Assembly (NCBI GenBank): GCA_023374025.1
Contig: SIJG01000027.1
Span: 1,358,074-1,422,073 of the forward strand
Source: Heterodera schachtii
Lineage: Eukaryota > Nematoda > Chromadorea > Rhabditida > Heteroderidae
Direction of reading: 5' to 3'
Length of the DNA stretch: 64,000 nucleotides
The notes beneath the pieces were generated by a model. That model was not told the origin of the DNA and made no database searches. It saw only the letters and a list, made by a program, of their open reading frames with translations. The number at the start of each line of letters is the position of its first letter. The first letter of the stretch is position 1. The translations under genes and the position numbers were made by a program. Positions 45,979 to 57,530 of this stretch are shown one piece after another.

Positions 45979-47537
45979 TTAAAATGTTAAATTTTTATCC
46001 AATCGAGTCCCGTAAAAATATAACAAATTCATCTCATACACAAAACCTCCGCCTCTTTGAGCTCTTTTTTCACTTTCCGACCATTCGCTTTCATCCCAAC
46101 CAATTGGGCCCCTTCGCAATAGCCACACTCCCAACGAGTAAATGTGTTTTATGTAACGAAAAGTCATCCGTTCTCGTGTCCGCGCATTGTCCCACTCAAA
46201 TGGTTGTCCACCGTATTTAAAACCAATTCCAAAATCCAGACAAATGACATAACTGACGGGCGATTCAGCACTGATGAACGCCTAAAGGCAAAAAAGAAAA
46301 TTCAAAATCTGGCTTATTTAAACACCATTTTTAAGTCTTCCAAATGCTTTTCAATTTGTGAAAGGCCCACGCATTTGAGAACTTTTGGGCGTCCGTCCGC
46401 GCGTGGAGTGTGAAGCCACTTGGAAAGTGCCCGCCTACGGATGCGCCGGTGCCGTCGTAGGAGGGACTCTCGGGAAAAACTTGGGAACAATAAATGCTGC
46501 GGAGTTTGGCACACTCCCGAAAAACGGATGGGGAGGTAAGCTTCATCAGTTGGCTCAATTCATTTCCATTCAGATGGACAATTGCAACAATTCCTTGCGA
46601 AATTAATGGCCAAAAATGCTTTGCAATTTGTTGTAAAACATCGTAAGACCGACGATTGTTGCAAAAAAGCACAGTAATTTCCACTTTTTGTAAGAGATGA
46701 CGAATGTTGTGAAAGAAGCCAATGACAATTTGATCAATGTAACTGAAAAGAAGGGAAAGATCAGAGGCAATTGAATAAAAAATTAAAAATCCTCTATTAA
46801 AACGGCCCCCCCCCCCCCTCTGTTAAATTAAACTTTTTGACCAAAAACAATGAGAGCCGAAAAATCTTCATAAAATTCCTTTTTGGGTTTTTTGAAAATA
46901 TTAATAAAAAATATAAATTAAAAAAAAATTTAAATTAATATTTTTGCCATCCCTAGTAATAAATGTTGGTTTTTTCACAAAAATGGTCAACAAACCGTAT
47001 TTTAAAACCCAATTTTTTTTCCCGGCACCATCCGATCGATTTTTCATGTCACTTTTAGTTTTTAAAATATTTTACATCAAAATTAAAATGAAAACAATTG
47101 TCAAATTCTTCACGTGTTTACCGCACAAGAATGGTCCTAAAGCCGACCAAATTGGGAGGAGGCGGCACATCCAAAATCAGTGCCCTTACGATCTGACCAT
47201 TTTTATCCGTTAGCATAAGCTTTTCGTTCCAATTTTGCCCTTTCCTTTGCCAAACTCCGCGCATTTCTGTGCTCTTTTCTTCCTTCTTTTGGTAAAACCC
47301 AAGGGCGCGAACTGTCCACTTTTTGGTCCTCAAATGACGGCACACCAAAGCATCAAAACGGGCACAGACAATCGCAATTTTGTGGCCGAGTTCGGGACGT
47401 AGAAAACAGTCGAAAACATTGTGCCAAACGTCGTCACAAAGATGGCTGGAAAGTATTACACATTTCAAAAATTAAATGGTAAAACATTGCCACATTCTTA
47501 TTAAACTGCGCTCAGCTTCACGTGGATGATCGGACAT
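45979..47537 (-). pseudogene. F-box-family gene, unit B minus-strand copy, frameshifted
   Basis: Counterpart of 33873-35439 with exons 47445-47122, 46742-46326 and 46281-45979 and the same start exon at 47537. A one-base loss near 46433 (GTGCCCGCC here, GTGCTTGGCC in unit A) shifts the frame just after TGASVG, so the motif LSKWLHTPRADGRPKVLKC falls in another frame. The start-exon phase problem of unit A is shared, so it predates the duplication. Likely non-functional. Confidence 0.75.
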
Positions 47538-48660
47538 TGTCGCCGCTGCTGACAAATTCACTAATTAGTCATGCACAATTAAACATTGTTTTTCGTATTT
47601 CTATGGACAACTGCTTTAATTTCGGCAAAAGCTGCAAAAAAGGGACATCAAGAAATATAATATTTACGGGTTGTTGGGTTTTTAACAATTATTTTAATAC
47701 TGGATAACTTTAAATTTTTCGCGACGATCTCATTAAGAAATGAATTTTCTGGCTTTAAAATTTTATGAGCTTTCGAATGGGTTTATTTATTTTTGTGGAA
47801 AATTTTCTCAGGCCTTAGGAATTTTTTTCATTTTTTTGTCTCAGTCTCGACTCGAGAAAACTATCGGGTTTTTTGAGTCTCGATTTCGGGTCTATAAAAT
47901 TTCGTCTAGACCAACAGTGATCACGATCGATGGTAAATAGTCAAACCACGCAAAGTTGACTTTTTTATTTTTAGTGAGAAGGGCCTTTTCCAAAAAAATT
48001 TTTTGTCCATAATAAATAGTGAAAATTTGTTTGCAGAGATTTTTGAGGTCTTTGATTACAATTCTAACATCTATTTCAATCAATTCCGAACCCCTTTCCA
48101 AAATTTGAACAAAAGATTGGAATTCTAAAAATATTTTCGACTTTTTCGAGTTTGGCTTAGGGGTTGGTCAAAATTGGTGTCAGATTTCGAGCTCAGAGAG
48201 ATTCCGAAATTCTCACAATTTTTGGCTAGGACCCATTTTCGCCCAAATTTTCCCGGCGTTCAAATCTAAAAATTAATTATTAAAACTATTCTTCGTCATG
48301 GAAAAAATGTTATAAGAACCTCCTCACCAGTCCCCTAAAATGAGAGCAAATTTATTTTTGACTTATTTAAGTCCGTTTTATGAGCAAATTACAAAAAAAA
48401 AAGGGAACTGAGGTCATTGCTTTGTGATTTTCGAGTGTCCGTTGTGCTGAGGAAATCCCAAACTTTGCCCGAGGGGACTCTTCACATTCACTCCAAAGTT
48501 TCTTTGTCCGCCCATTCACTGTTGCGCAATTTGTGGGACATTCGCATGCCAAAATGGGTGAATAAGTTTGTGTATGAGATTGTTTTGCTCTATTTTTTCC
48601 TGATGCGGTTGGATGATAAGCATTGTAATTTTTTTAATAATTAATTTAATGTGGAATTTA
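47538..48660. other. end of unit B, no intact gene
   Basis: Parallel to 35440-36240 with an inserted stretch at about 47850-48190. It contains the possible F-box 3' remnant at 48417-48644. No complete gene seen. Confidence 0.4.
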
Positions 48661-49161
48661 TTTCTATTTTTTTGTTAAATCGAATTTTATGTGAATCGAT
48701 TTTAGTAAAAGCGCCTTAAATTTGATTCGACAAATTTATCGGTTTAAAAATTTTTTGTCTTTAACTTCGTTTTATTTTATTGTTTTTTTGAATGGAAAAC
48801 CAAATAAAATGTTAAATTACCTATAATATTTGCGCTTGAAAACAATAATTTAAATTTTTGAATTTTTTTTATTTAAATTCACAATGTGCTTATTTCAAAG
48901 ATTTTTGCTTATTTGGAGGGGGTCGGATTAAGCTTTTTTGGATTTGAAAAAAATGCAGAATTTGAACCCAGTGAAAATAGGTACCAGTAACAATAAATTT
49001 ATTAATTTTTCTTCTTTTCATACATAAAAAATTGTATTTTTTAATTTATGAATAATAATTTATTATTGCGGTAAAACAAGCGCATATGACTTGGGCTGCA
49101 ATTTTTTTTTTTTTGATTAAATTATTTTCGGTCATTTGTTTTGGCTATAAATGCACAAAAG
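48661..49161. other. spacer with an inverted fragment of the 27.7-kb sequence
   Basis: From about 49075 to 49450 the sequence is an inverted copy of 27640-27830, interrupted by the hAT-type element at 49162. The rest is AT-rich with no gene seen. Confidence 0.5.
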
Positions 49162-49342
49162 TAGAGTTGAGCGGGACCGGGACCTGAACACGGATAACTG
49201 AGTACCGAAGTCCCGGTTTTGACCGGGACCGGGACTAGTCCCGGTTTTTTCCCGGTTTTCCCAGCCAAAAATTCCCGGTTTTTCAACCCTAAAAGGTCCC
49301 GGTCCCGGTTAAGCCCAAAATTCCCGGTCCCGCTCAACTCTA
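49162..49342. mobile_element. hAT-type MITE, 181 bp
   Basis: Inverted ends TAGAGTTGAGCGGGACCGGG and CCGGTCCCGCTCAACTCTA are flanked by an exact 8-bp duplication, CACAAAAG (49154-49161 and 49343-49350). The related sequence at 27.7 kb, read on the other strand, has a single CACAAAAG, the empty site. TAGAG ends and an 8-bp duplication are hAT features. The interior is built of CCCGGT runs and has no coding capacity. Confidence 0.85.
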
Positions 49343-49831
49343 CACAAAAGCCATTTTTTTAGCGAAAATGTTTCGTTTTAACCTTTCTCACAAAATTGTT
49401 TTGGGCGTTAACGGATTTCGTAATTTTCAAAAATTCATTAGAAAAAAAAAGAAAATTGCCGTTTGTAAAAATTTCAGCTCGATTGAGAGAATGGGAAGTA
49501 GGTGAAGTAGTAAAAAATCTTGAACCTATAATCTCTTAACAGACTGTAGTTTTTTTTTTGTCTAATACGAAAGTACTAAAGTTGCTCCACTACAAAGAAC
49601 TGCAAATGAATTTTCGGACCAAAAATCCAATTTTTCCCAAAAGGCGCCGACGGAGCCCTTATTCACAAGTCATGATCGATTGATTACCTCAAAATGGGCG
49701 CTATATCGAGAACTAATTATAAATTAATAATTTTTTAATATACAATAAAGGTTGGGCAAAATGGTTGACCTGCCGGCCATTCCATTCGCCATTACATTTT
49801 ATCAATCTTTATGCTTTTAAGTAATCCAAAA
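49343..49831. other. spacer, no gene seen
   Basis: The first ~110 bases complete the inverted 27.7-kb fragment. The remainder is AT-rich. Confidence 0.4.
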
Positions 49832-49945
49832 ATGATCGTTCTTTTGCTCTATCTGTTTTGGATTTTCTTGGCCATCATAATCATCATTAGTGTTGCCATG
49901 GGTGTGCTGCTTGTTGTCGTGCACTTATGCCATTGTTGTTGCTGA
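49832..49945 (+). CDS. possible 37-residue membrane microprotein
   Basis: ATG..TGA frame with one long hydrophobic segment (FWIFLAIIIIISVAMGVLLV) and a Cys/His end (HLCHCCC). It lies 11 bases from the 3' end of the convergent chemoreceptor gene. It could be a real small membrane peptide, a 3' exon of an unseen gene, or chance; nothing else supports it. Confidence 0.25.
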   Translation: MIVLLLYLFWIFLAIIIIISVAMGVLLVVVHLCHCCC

Positions 49946-49956
49946 GACAGACACTG

Positions 49957-51760
49957 CTAGAAATTCGGCGGTGCTCTTCGCCTGATTACCGTGACATTTA
50001 CTGTGCCCTTCGTTACCACACCGCTTATACGCCACCGTTCGAACTGTGCCAAAAAGGGCAACGCCTTGGCACGCAGTGCACGGCACATGATCAGCAGCAC
50101 CCACGGGTGACTTTCGGCGCTAATGATTTCCGCCAGGGGGTGTTGCATGAACACTAAATAGTTGATCTGAACAATATCCAACACTTTGTCAAGTAGACCG
50201 GAACGGAGCATGAACAGAGAAAGCTGAGAAAGACAAAAAAATTAAAAACTTTCTTCATAATTCTGGAATAAACATAGGAGCTTGACATAATTTTTTTTAG
50301 TTATTTATTTTTTATTATTTAAGGCGCAATAAAAATTTGATTTTTACCTGGAAGATAATTAGTAAAATCAATGACATTGTCATCCAAATTGAGATGACAA
50401 ATAAATTCAATTCAACTTTTTGTGCTTCATTTTTCAACATTCCCGCTCGCTTCATCTGCACAATTTTGAATAGGGTGAAGCCGTTAATGAGCGAAGTTGA
50501 GAGGAACACAAAAATGTTGAAGCAGACGTTGATCAAATTGGTGTCAATCTGATAATTTAAAATGGTAAATTTCAATTTCCGTTTGAATGGTACTATTTCT
50601 TACAAAATAAAATTTATACGCGATAATGATCGGAATGGATCCCTTCGATGGGTCCGCTTGATCAAATGGGACCAATTGGACAACACTGAACAAACGATGG
50701 ACAGAAAGTGCAAAAGAAATGATAAGAGCAAATGTAATTATCGGCTTAAGAGCACGACTCCAAAGACTCAAGACCGAGACTTCTTACCCCCCTAATGATT
50801 GGCTTTTGGTAAACTTATGTAATATTTTTGTTAACTTTTTGAATTTAATTCAGATCACATGCGTGGTCCAGTGGGTTGTTTTCTTGTTTCTCTTCCTTAT
50901 TTTTGCGTTGGATCAATTCCCCTCCCAGTTGTTATTTTTCTTCTAATTTTTCAAAATTATTCCTTTTTTCAGAAATGCAATCACAATTTTAAAAATTAAA
51001 ATGTAAAATATTGTCATTTTTTGGACTAAATCTCGGCGCCTATCGTTAGCGCAGGAGCTCCAAAATTCCTTTGTTTTTTAAATTGACTCAAACACCGCGA
51101 AAAAAACTTAAGAATTTTTTGTTTTGTGCGTTTTTTGATTGATAAATATGGTACCTAATTGAAAAAAAAAAAAATTTTGTTAAGAAAATATCCAAAAAAA
51201 TTTTTAAACGATTTTTAAGCGAATTAGAAATTTTAAAAAAAAAAGTTTCGGGTTTTTGCGTCTCGGAATTTTCGGTCTCGGGGTCGAGTCTCGGGAAATT
51301 TTCTGTCTCGAGCAGCACTAAGAGTAACCCAAATATAATAGGTTTTGGTCCGTAAAAGCATACTGCTTTTTGTCGGACCGGCACCCAAACGCTTGAGCAT
51401 CGGTTGAGAGTGATGGCAATGTGCAGCACGTAAATTGGGTAGTTGAAGAAGTAAATCAGAAATGTGCCGACGTTATAAAATGCCGACGGCGAAGTGCCAA
51501 ACCACGAGGAAGTGGGGCCAAAAATGGTCAGCCGATAGTACACAACGTCGGTGACGTAATGGCCAATTTCCTTAATTACACAAAAAAATGTGTGTAATTT
51601 TTAATTTTGTTTTTACCAAAATGCCAATTACGCTAATAAAGCGAAAGAACGGCGAAGAAAACTCCTTTTTTGTGACCAGCACAAAAATGACGCGCAAATA
51701 CAACGGAATTGAGACGATTTCGTAAATGGAATAGCCGACAAAGGAAAGAGTTGAAATCAT
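49957..51760 (-). CDS. nematode serpentine chemoreceptor (Srg/Srv-type GPCR), five exons
   Basis: Exons 51760-51617, 51570-51364, ~50790-50604, 50548-50348 and 50223-49957 (TAG). Junctions 1, 3 and 4 are in phase with clear GT..AG ends. The acceptor after the long second intron is unresolved. Exon 1 has the first membrane segment (YEIVSIPLYLRVIFVLVTKK, then EFSSPFFRF). Exon 2 has DVVYYRLTIFG and YPIYVLHIAITLNRCSSVWV, the conserved S.N.R.SSV..P-type region after segment 3. Exon 3 has LWSRALKPIITFALIISFAL (segment 4). Exon 4 has segment 5 and a second helix (WMTMSLILLIIFQ). Exon 5 has the last segment (HPWVLLIMCR). These features point to Srg/Srv-type chemosensory receptors; the exact class is inference. 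Intron 2 carries repeat-like TCTCGAGAC sequence. Confidence 0.7.
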
Positions 51761-51829
51761 TTTCGTCCCTTTTGCGAAATTTTGCTTTTAAATTATTATT
51801 TACCGTTTATTATTTTTCGTTACTGAAGT

Positions 51830-52095
51830 GTCAATTTTCACTGGGACTCAGTTGTCCCAGTGTTCAGATGGCGTCGGTTCGAATTTATACCTTGTTTTTT
51901 AGACTTACATCATCAAGGAGCTTTCGAATGGTACCAAATTTGTGTGATTTTGACCGTTTTAAAAGCTTAGTTGCCTCCCTTTTCACTCAAATTTCCGAAT
52001 TTTAAACCGGTTCAAACGCTTTTTTAGGCGTTTTCAGCACCTAAGAAAACCTATATAAGTGTTTTTATGCAATTTTGAGTCTGAGACCTATGATG
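51830..52095. repeat. dispersed repeat upstream of the chemoreceptor gene
   Basis: Inverted relative to 29080-29370 (and 37560-37860 in unit B). Shared landmarks are CACTGGGACTCAGTTGTCCC, a TTTCGAATGGTACCAAATTT block and TGCAATTTTGAGTCTGAGAC. The first landmark is itself a hairpin. No coding. Confidence 0.6.
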
Positions 52096-54699
52096 GATAT
52101 TTTTACCTTTTAAATTTGTCGTAAATTAAATCTCGGTTTTTTTGGTTCGAGTCAAGGTTGGGGTTTCGAATTTGGTCAAATGGATGTCATAACCGTTTTC
52201 AGCGACCTCGAAAACCCCTAGATATATGTTTTCCTTGTAATTTATGAATTTAGAATTTTTGTTCGAATTCGGGTTCGGGATTCGGAATTTTGAAAAATAA
52301 ATGTCATATTCGTGATCAGCGCACCAAATTACCCTAGAAAAAACTTTTTATTTGAAAATTTCAGGGGGGGTCACAAAACCGAAAAGAACCCAATTCCACT
52401 TTAAATTTTCAAGTTTTAAAAATAAGTGGGCTTTTGTAATAAATTTTTTTAATGTATGAAACTTTTTGAAATTAAATAGGCTAAAAGCCCTTATATTATG
52501 GTATTATTTTCTGCAAAATTGCAAGTCATTCTGACACTACGAACTGAAAAAAAAAACTAATATAAATCTTAGCCATAGAGATAAGTGTATAAAATTAATT
52601 GTCAAAAAGTTTTCTAATGAAAATTTTTTAAAAAGGCATGAAAATTTCGTGGTGACGAAATTTAAAAATAATTTTAGTTGTCCTCATTAAAGAGACTTTT
52701 ATTCTTATTACACGTAGTTCCGAGAAGAAAGTCTGGTTAAATGTACCTTTAAAACTATAAAATTTAAAAAGAATTTTTAAAAAGGTGAATTACGTCAATG
52801 ATTTATGAAATCTAATCGGAAATGAATAATAAAATTGGTCATTTTGTTATTCATGGCGTCCAATTAAAAATATGGCAAATACAATAATTATTTATCGAAC
52901 AAACCACAAGGTGCTAATGCGCCCTAACAGTGGCGTCAAAGAAAAAACATAAATAATAGTCCAAAAAAAAAACAAAAATAAATGTCAAATCAAACAAAAA
53001 ATGAATATCAATGAAATATTAAATAATATTTATCGGTAATAAATTCCATGAATTATTGTAATAACCCTATTAAAAAAATTATTTTGGTTTTTAGAATTTT
53101 GGCCATGTTTTTAGCAGTGTATTAAAAAAGGTTTGCGAAGAGCCCGTTTAGCAACAGCAAACAAGTGAGATGGTTTAAGATGTGTATGTTTTTCTAGGAT
53201 TTTAAAAGCCTAAAAGAATTGGCGTAATTAAAATTGCATAAAAATTTAAAATTCGAATTTTCATCACCCATAACCTGTCATTCTGATCGGAAGCTTACCA
53301 AACTTTGGAGAAAATAAATTAAGCCTAGAATTATTTTCTTAAAAAATCGCATAAACAAGAATCAAAATTCATGAGCCTTTTTCAGAAAATAACTATTATA
53401 ATGCTACAGTAACATGCAAAAACCAAGGCTTATTAGTTTTAAAATATATTTTGAATTAAAAAAAAACAATTTTGCGGTTAAAAATTGATTGCTAAATGTT
53501 TTCATGACATCATTAAACAGAGTGGTTAATAATAGATTGCTAAATTTTCTGAATATTTAAACCCGCCGGTCGGTTTTGCATAAAATATATTATTCATTTA
53601 TTTTACACATTAATAGTAATTTAAAAAATCCCGGATTTAGTTTTCCTTCTGTTGACAGCAGGGATGGAGCGCGACCGCGATTCGCGGCATTTTGAATCCG
53701 CGGCAATTTTTATAAAATTTTAAAAAGAAAATTTTCATTGAAGCGATTGCTTTAAATTATAAAATTATTTAAAAGTAAGTTTTTGTTCATGAAAAGGCAA
53801 GAGATTTATGGAAAATGGATAATTTTTCCCAAAAAAATCAGTTAAATTCCAATTTTTCCCTAGTTGGAGTCGACCAAATTATCGTTAATTCTTTTTGGAA
53901 AAATTTGTTCTAAATAAAAAAAAGGTAATTTTTTTATACAAAATTTTTTAGCAAGTTGCACTCAATTTTCAAAAATTTCCCTATTTTTCTTGAGAAATTT
54001 GCCTCAAAATTGTTAAATTGGCCAATTTTTGGACAAAGTTGTTAAAAATCGCATTAAAAATTACAAAAAAATTTCCCCGGCGGCGCCTATCGGCACCGCC
54101 GGACCTCTCCCCCTCTCCCATGTTTTGAAAAATTTTTGAAAAAATACGTCACAAAAATAATTGCGCCTATGTCCAAAATCGGGTTCAAACTTAAGTTTTT
54201 CAATCTTAGAGGTCTTAAACAAAATTAAATTTTAGAAAACTTGTTCTTTTATTTATTATGATTGAAAATTTTCCGACTTCTGGTTTCCGACGTTTTTGGG
54301 GTCGGAATTCCGATTTCCGAAAATTTTTTGGGCATCGGAATGCCATCCCTGATAAATAAGTCGACTCGGAAAATCGTTTTTTTTTTAAAAACATTTTTCT
54401 CAAAATAGAGATAACGAATATATTAAATATCCGAAAAACAAGATGCAAATAAAAACAAAAAATAGTACACGTATTTTTTTTTACATACCTATATGCAACC
54501 GCGCGAAAACGGCGGTGCGAAAACGACCCCGACCGCAAATTTGAATGGATGCTTGAGTGGGTGGGTCAACAGTGATTTTCAGAAAATTTTGATTTGTAAT
54601 TACAAAAACAACCGATTTTGGCTACTTTTCGTGCATATTTTTGGCAGCCCTGGTGATTACAAACCAGCAGGCGATTGACTGATTGGTGGGAGACAGACC
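52096..54699. other. AT-rich intergenic DNA with transposon ends, no gene seen
   Basis: Contains possible transposon ends (CAGGGATGGAGCGCGACC at 53662; CGGAATGCCATCCCTG at about 54335) and one GC-hairpin repeat at 54078-54103. No exon-like block on either strand. Confidence 0.45.
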
Positions 54700-55181
54700 C
54701 TACCAATCGTCGCAATATTTAACACAAGCACTTGACAGGGAAAATTTAAAATACAAAATGTTGCTCTTTTCAATATGCAAACATTATGGAAAAAAGAAAT
54801 GAAAAAAACATAAGACAAGACAGTCTGATGAAGATAATTTTTTGAAAAAATAACCCAAATTAAAGAGTTGCACTGCAACTTTTACGGTCATTTTTTCGGC
54901 AGAAATGCACAAAAGCCTTTTATTAGTAAATTTTTTTGTTTTAACCTTTCTCACAAAATTGTTTGGGCGTTAATGATATTTTTGTAATTTTCAAAAATTC
55001 ATTAGAAAAAAATAAAATTGAATTTATGTCAAAACGTTGCACCCCTACAAAGGACAGCAAATGAAAGTTGGATTTTTTAGAATTTAAAATATGAAGAAAA
55101 TGAACAGTTTTTTGTTTTTGATAGAATCCGATCATCCGATTTATCCATCATCGGCTTATCAGCACAAACTTACCCATCGAA

Positions 55182-55591
55182 TTAGTCCTGTTTTCCTGAT
55201 CCGCCAATCAATGTCTTTCCCTCTGCTTTGATCAGTCCTTCCAATTTTTCGCCTCTTTTCACCAATTTGCCCCTTTGGCATTCCGTTTCGCACTTTGCAA
55301 TTCCAAAGAAAGGCGCAGATAATAGGCCAAAGGTTGGCAACCAACAAAATATTTCAGAAAAGCAGCCACAGGCTTTTCTGAATGGATTGATGTCCAATTC
55401 GGTGCCGTGCCGGTCGACTTTTATGAAGTCTTCCGCGCAACACAACGGTATCAAACAGCATTTCTTCATCTCGCCAGTACAGTAAGGGAAGCAGCAGCAA
55501 GTGATATTAACAAATGCATCATCAATCTTACGTTGTGTATGCACAAGTCGGTCAATTTTCTGTTTATTTTCACTCCGCATTTGCTCATAAG
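55182..55591 (-). CDS. Cys-rich protein, copy 2 (intact frame)
   Basis: Function unknown. The exon opens after an AG acceptor at 55592. Without that splice the frame could start at an ATG at 55613. About 136 residues: SAYEQMRSENKQKIDRLVHT, a Cys cluster (ITCCCFPYCTGEM, CCLIPLCCAE), a second Cys group (KACGCFSEIFCWL), a hydrophobic segment (LPTFGLLSAPFFG) and a basic tail (ECQRGKLVKRGEKL). An upstream exon, perhaps with a signal peptide, is expected but not found. It is the intact relative of the frameshifted copy at 27063-27449 and lies beside the helical secreted-protein gene in both places, which suggests co-duplication. Confidence 0.55.
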
Positions 55592-55708
55592 CTGAAAAAT
55601 AGCAAATTTTCATGGCAAATGGGTATCAAAACAATTACATATTTTACCGAAAGTATATGTAAGTCCTTATTAATAATTAATTTTTGCTTACATTTTTTCA
55701 GTTGGTAT

Positions 55709-56845
55709 TAGAGTCCGGCGGGAACGGGAATCCCGCGGGAAAACACGGGAATCCCGTTCCCGTTTCCCGTCTTTTTTGCCTGACGGGATTTTTACGGGAA
55801 CGGGAAAAAAGGCGGGAATCCCGTTCGGGAATCCCGCCCCGTTCATTTACGTTTTCCCGTTCCCGTAAATTTTTTCTCAATAACGGGAATAAAAGTACAC
55901 TGGTAAGAATGAGGGTTTGAGTGAAAAATTGTGATGGAAATTGGTGGGAAATGATAATTTTTTTTGAGAAAAATTGAATAAATAAATAGAAAACAAATCA
56001 CTAAGTGAACATATGTGTGTAGCCGAGTGGATAACACTTTTGTCTTTTATAATTTGTCGCTTGGGTTCAATTCCCCACTGGAATAGTAGGTTTCTTCATT
56101 ATTTTAATTGAAATTAAATTAGGTAATAAGATTAAAATTATTTTTTTCTTTATTTTTAAAACAGCATTAGATCCATAAATTAACAAATGATTGGACATAT
56201 TTTGGACCAAATCTGTTAACAAATTCCACTAAAATTTTCAAATTCTTTCCCGGCAGCGCCTATCGGCACCGCCTCCCCCCCCCCCCCACCGGTTCCCCAA
56301 AAGATTTTGGTAAAGGTGCGCCGCAAAAAAAAAACGATTTACCATAAAAAGGTTTTGTCAATAAGTTAAAAACACAGAAAAATTCTATAAGAAATATTTT
56401 GGAATTTAAAAAATAGACTTTAACGAAAATTATTGCACTATAAAAAAATTTTCTAGGAATTTTAGAACTCAGAAAATTACCAGTTTTGCCGGTACCTCGA
56501 AAATATTGCTGCCGGCTTATTTTAAAAAAAAAACAATTTCATAAATTAAATTTTATTATATTTATGTTCATTAATAAAGCAATATTTAATCATTTACATA
56601 GAAATAATTTTTTTTATTGTTTAACATATAATATTTCAATTAAAAAAAATAAGTAAATTAAAATTATAGAAAAAAAATCAATTTTTTTCGAAAAAAAATT
56701 TTTCCCGTTCCCGGCGGGATTCCCGTTAAAATTGACGGGATTTCTACGGGAACGGGAAAAAAGCGGGAATCCCGTTCGGGAATCCCGCCCCGTTCTTTTT
56801 CATTTTCCCGTTCCCGTTCCCGGAAATTTTTTTTACCGGACTCTA
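55709..56845. mobile_element. hAT-type element, 1137 bp, non-autonomous
   Basis: Ends TAGAGTCCGG and CCGGACTCTA are inverted and flanked by an exact 8-bp duplication, GTTGGTAT (55701-55708 and 56846-56853). Subterminal regions carry inverted runs of GGGAATCCCG and CGGGAACGGGAA. No transposase frame. The interior holds a tRNA-like stretch and a GC-hairpin repeat, so it is composite. It interrupts the last exon of the helical secreted-protein gene. Confidence 0.88.
56016..56085 (+). other. tRNA-like stretch inside the hAT-type element
   Basis: TAGCCGAGTGG (A-box-like) and GGTTCAATTCC (B-box) lie about 40 bases apart. The T-arm is imperfect and I cannot close an acceptor stem, so this is a tRNA pseudogene or SINE head, not a confident tRNA. 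Confidence 0.35.
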
Positions 56846-57530
56846 GTTGGTATATTCCGTCATCTTCCGTTGATAAAACAAAATTGTTTTTAAACTCGTT
56901 CCGATTGTTCGAAAGTTCATTCAATAGAAAAGTCAGCGTAGCAAAACTGATGAATTTTTCGTAAATTTGTTTAAAAAGTTCTGGGTTTGCCTCACTCAAA
57001 ACATTTTGCAGAAAATCATCACTGAAAGCAAATTTCATGAATTTTAAGTACCAATTTCATTACCAAAATTACCTTTTTGACTCATTGTCAGAAAAACACT
57101 TGCTGACTTTCTCCCGCTCAGCTTCGTACATCAATTCAAAATATTTCACCGGTGAATTATTACTGTCAAGTTTCACCATGTTACCGTAGGGCTCCGTCTT
57201 TGCTACAGTACCTTTGGCTGATTCTAAAATGGAGTCGGCCAATTTGTCAAATTGATTCAACAGTTTGTCCAATTGTCCATTGTCTATTGTTCCATTTTTT
57301 GACAGTTCTTTCAACGATTCTTTAATAGCTTCCTTTTGTGTTTTGAATTCCTTTTTATCACTTTTATCAAAACAGTTGTGCTTTGAATTTTGTTCGAATT
57401 GTTTTAACAAATCGCCAAAAGCTTTTGCGACTTCGTTTGGATTTGGGGCGCAACTGACCGAAGGAAAATTTAATTTGATGAGAGCCAAAAGGCAGAACAG
57501 TGCCATTGTTGAGGGAGAAGGGAATGGCAT
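56664..57530 (-). pseudogene. helical secreted protein, copy 2, last exon interrupted by a hAT-type element
   Basis: Counterpart of 25762-26462. Exon 1 (57530-57073) begins MPFPSPSTMALFCLLALIKL and is intact. A 51-nt intron leads to exon 2 (57021 onward: DDFLQNVLSEANPELFKQIY, then NRNEFKNNFVLSTEDDGIYQ), where the element enters at 56845, about five codons before the end known from copy 1. Translation then runs into the element to a stop at 56664, adding an Arg/Glu-rich tail. Nearly the whole domain is kept, so a product with a transposon-derived C terminus is possible. I class it as a disrupted gene. Confidence 0.7.

Larger units (their letters stand above)
36246..48660. repeat. segmental tandem duplication, unit B
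   Basis: Second copy of unit A in the same orientation. Its extra length comes mainly from a gag-only LTR retrotransposon (38329-40849) and a Helitron-like insertion (42592-45350). It lacks the Tc1-type foldback element and parts of 29460-30030 of unit A. Both of its F-box-family genes are damaged. Confidence 0.85.
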
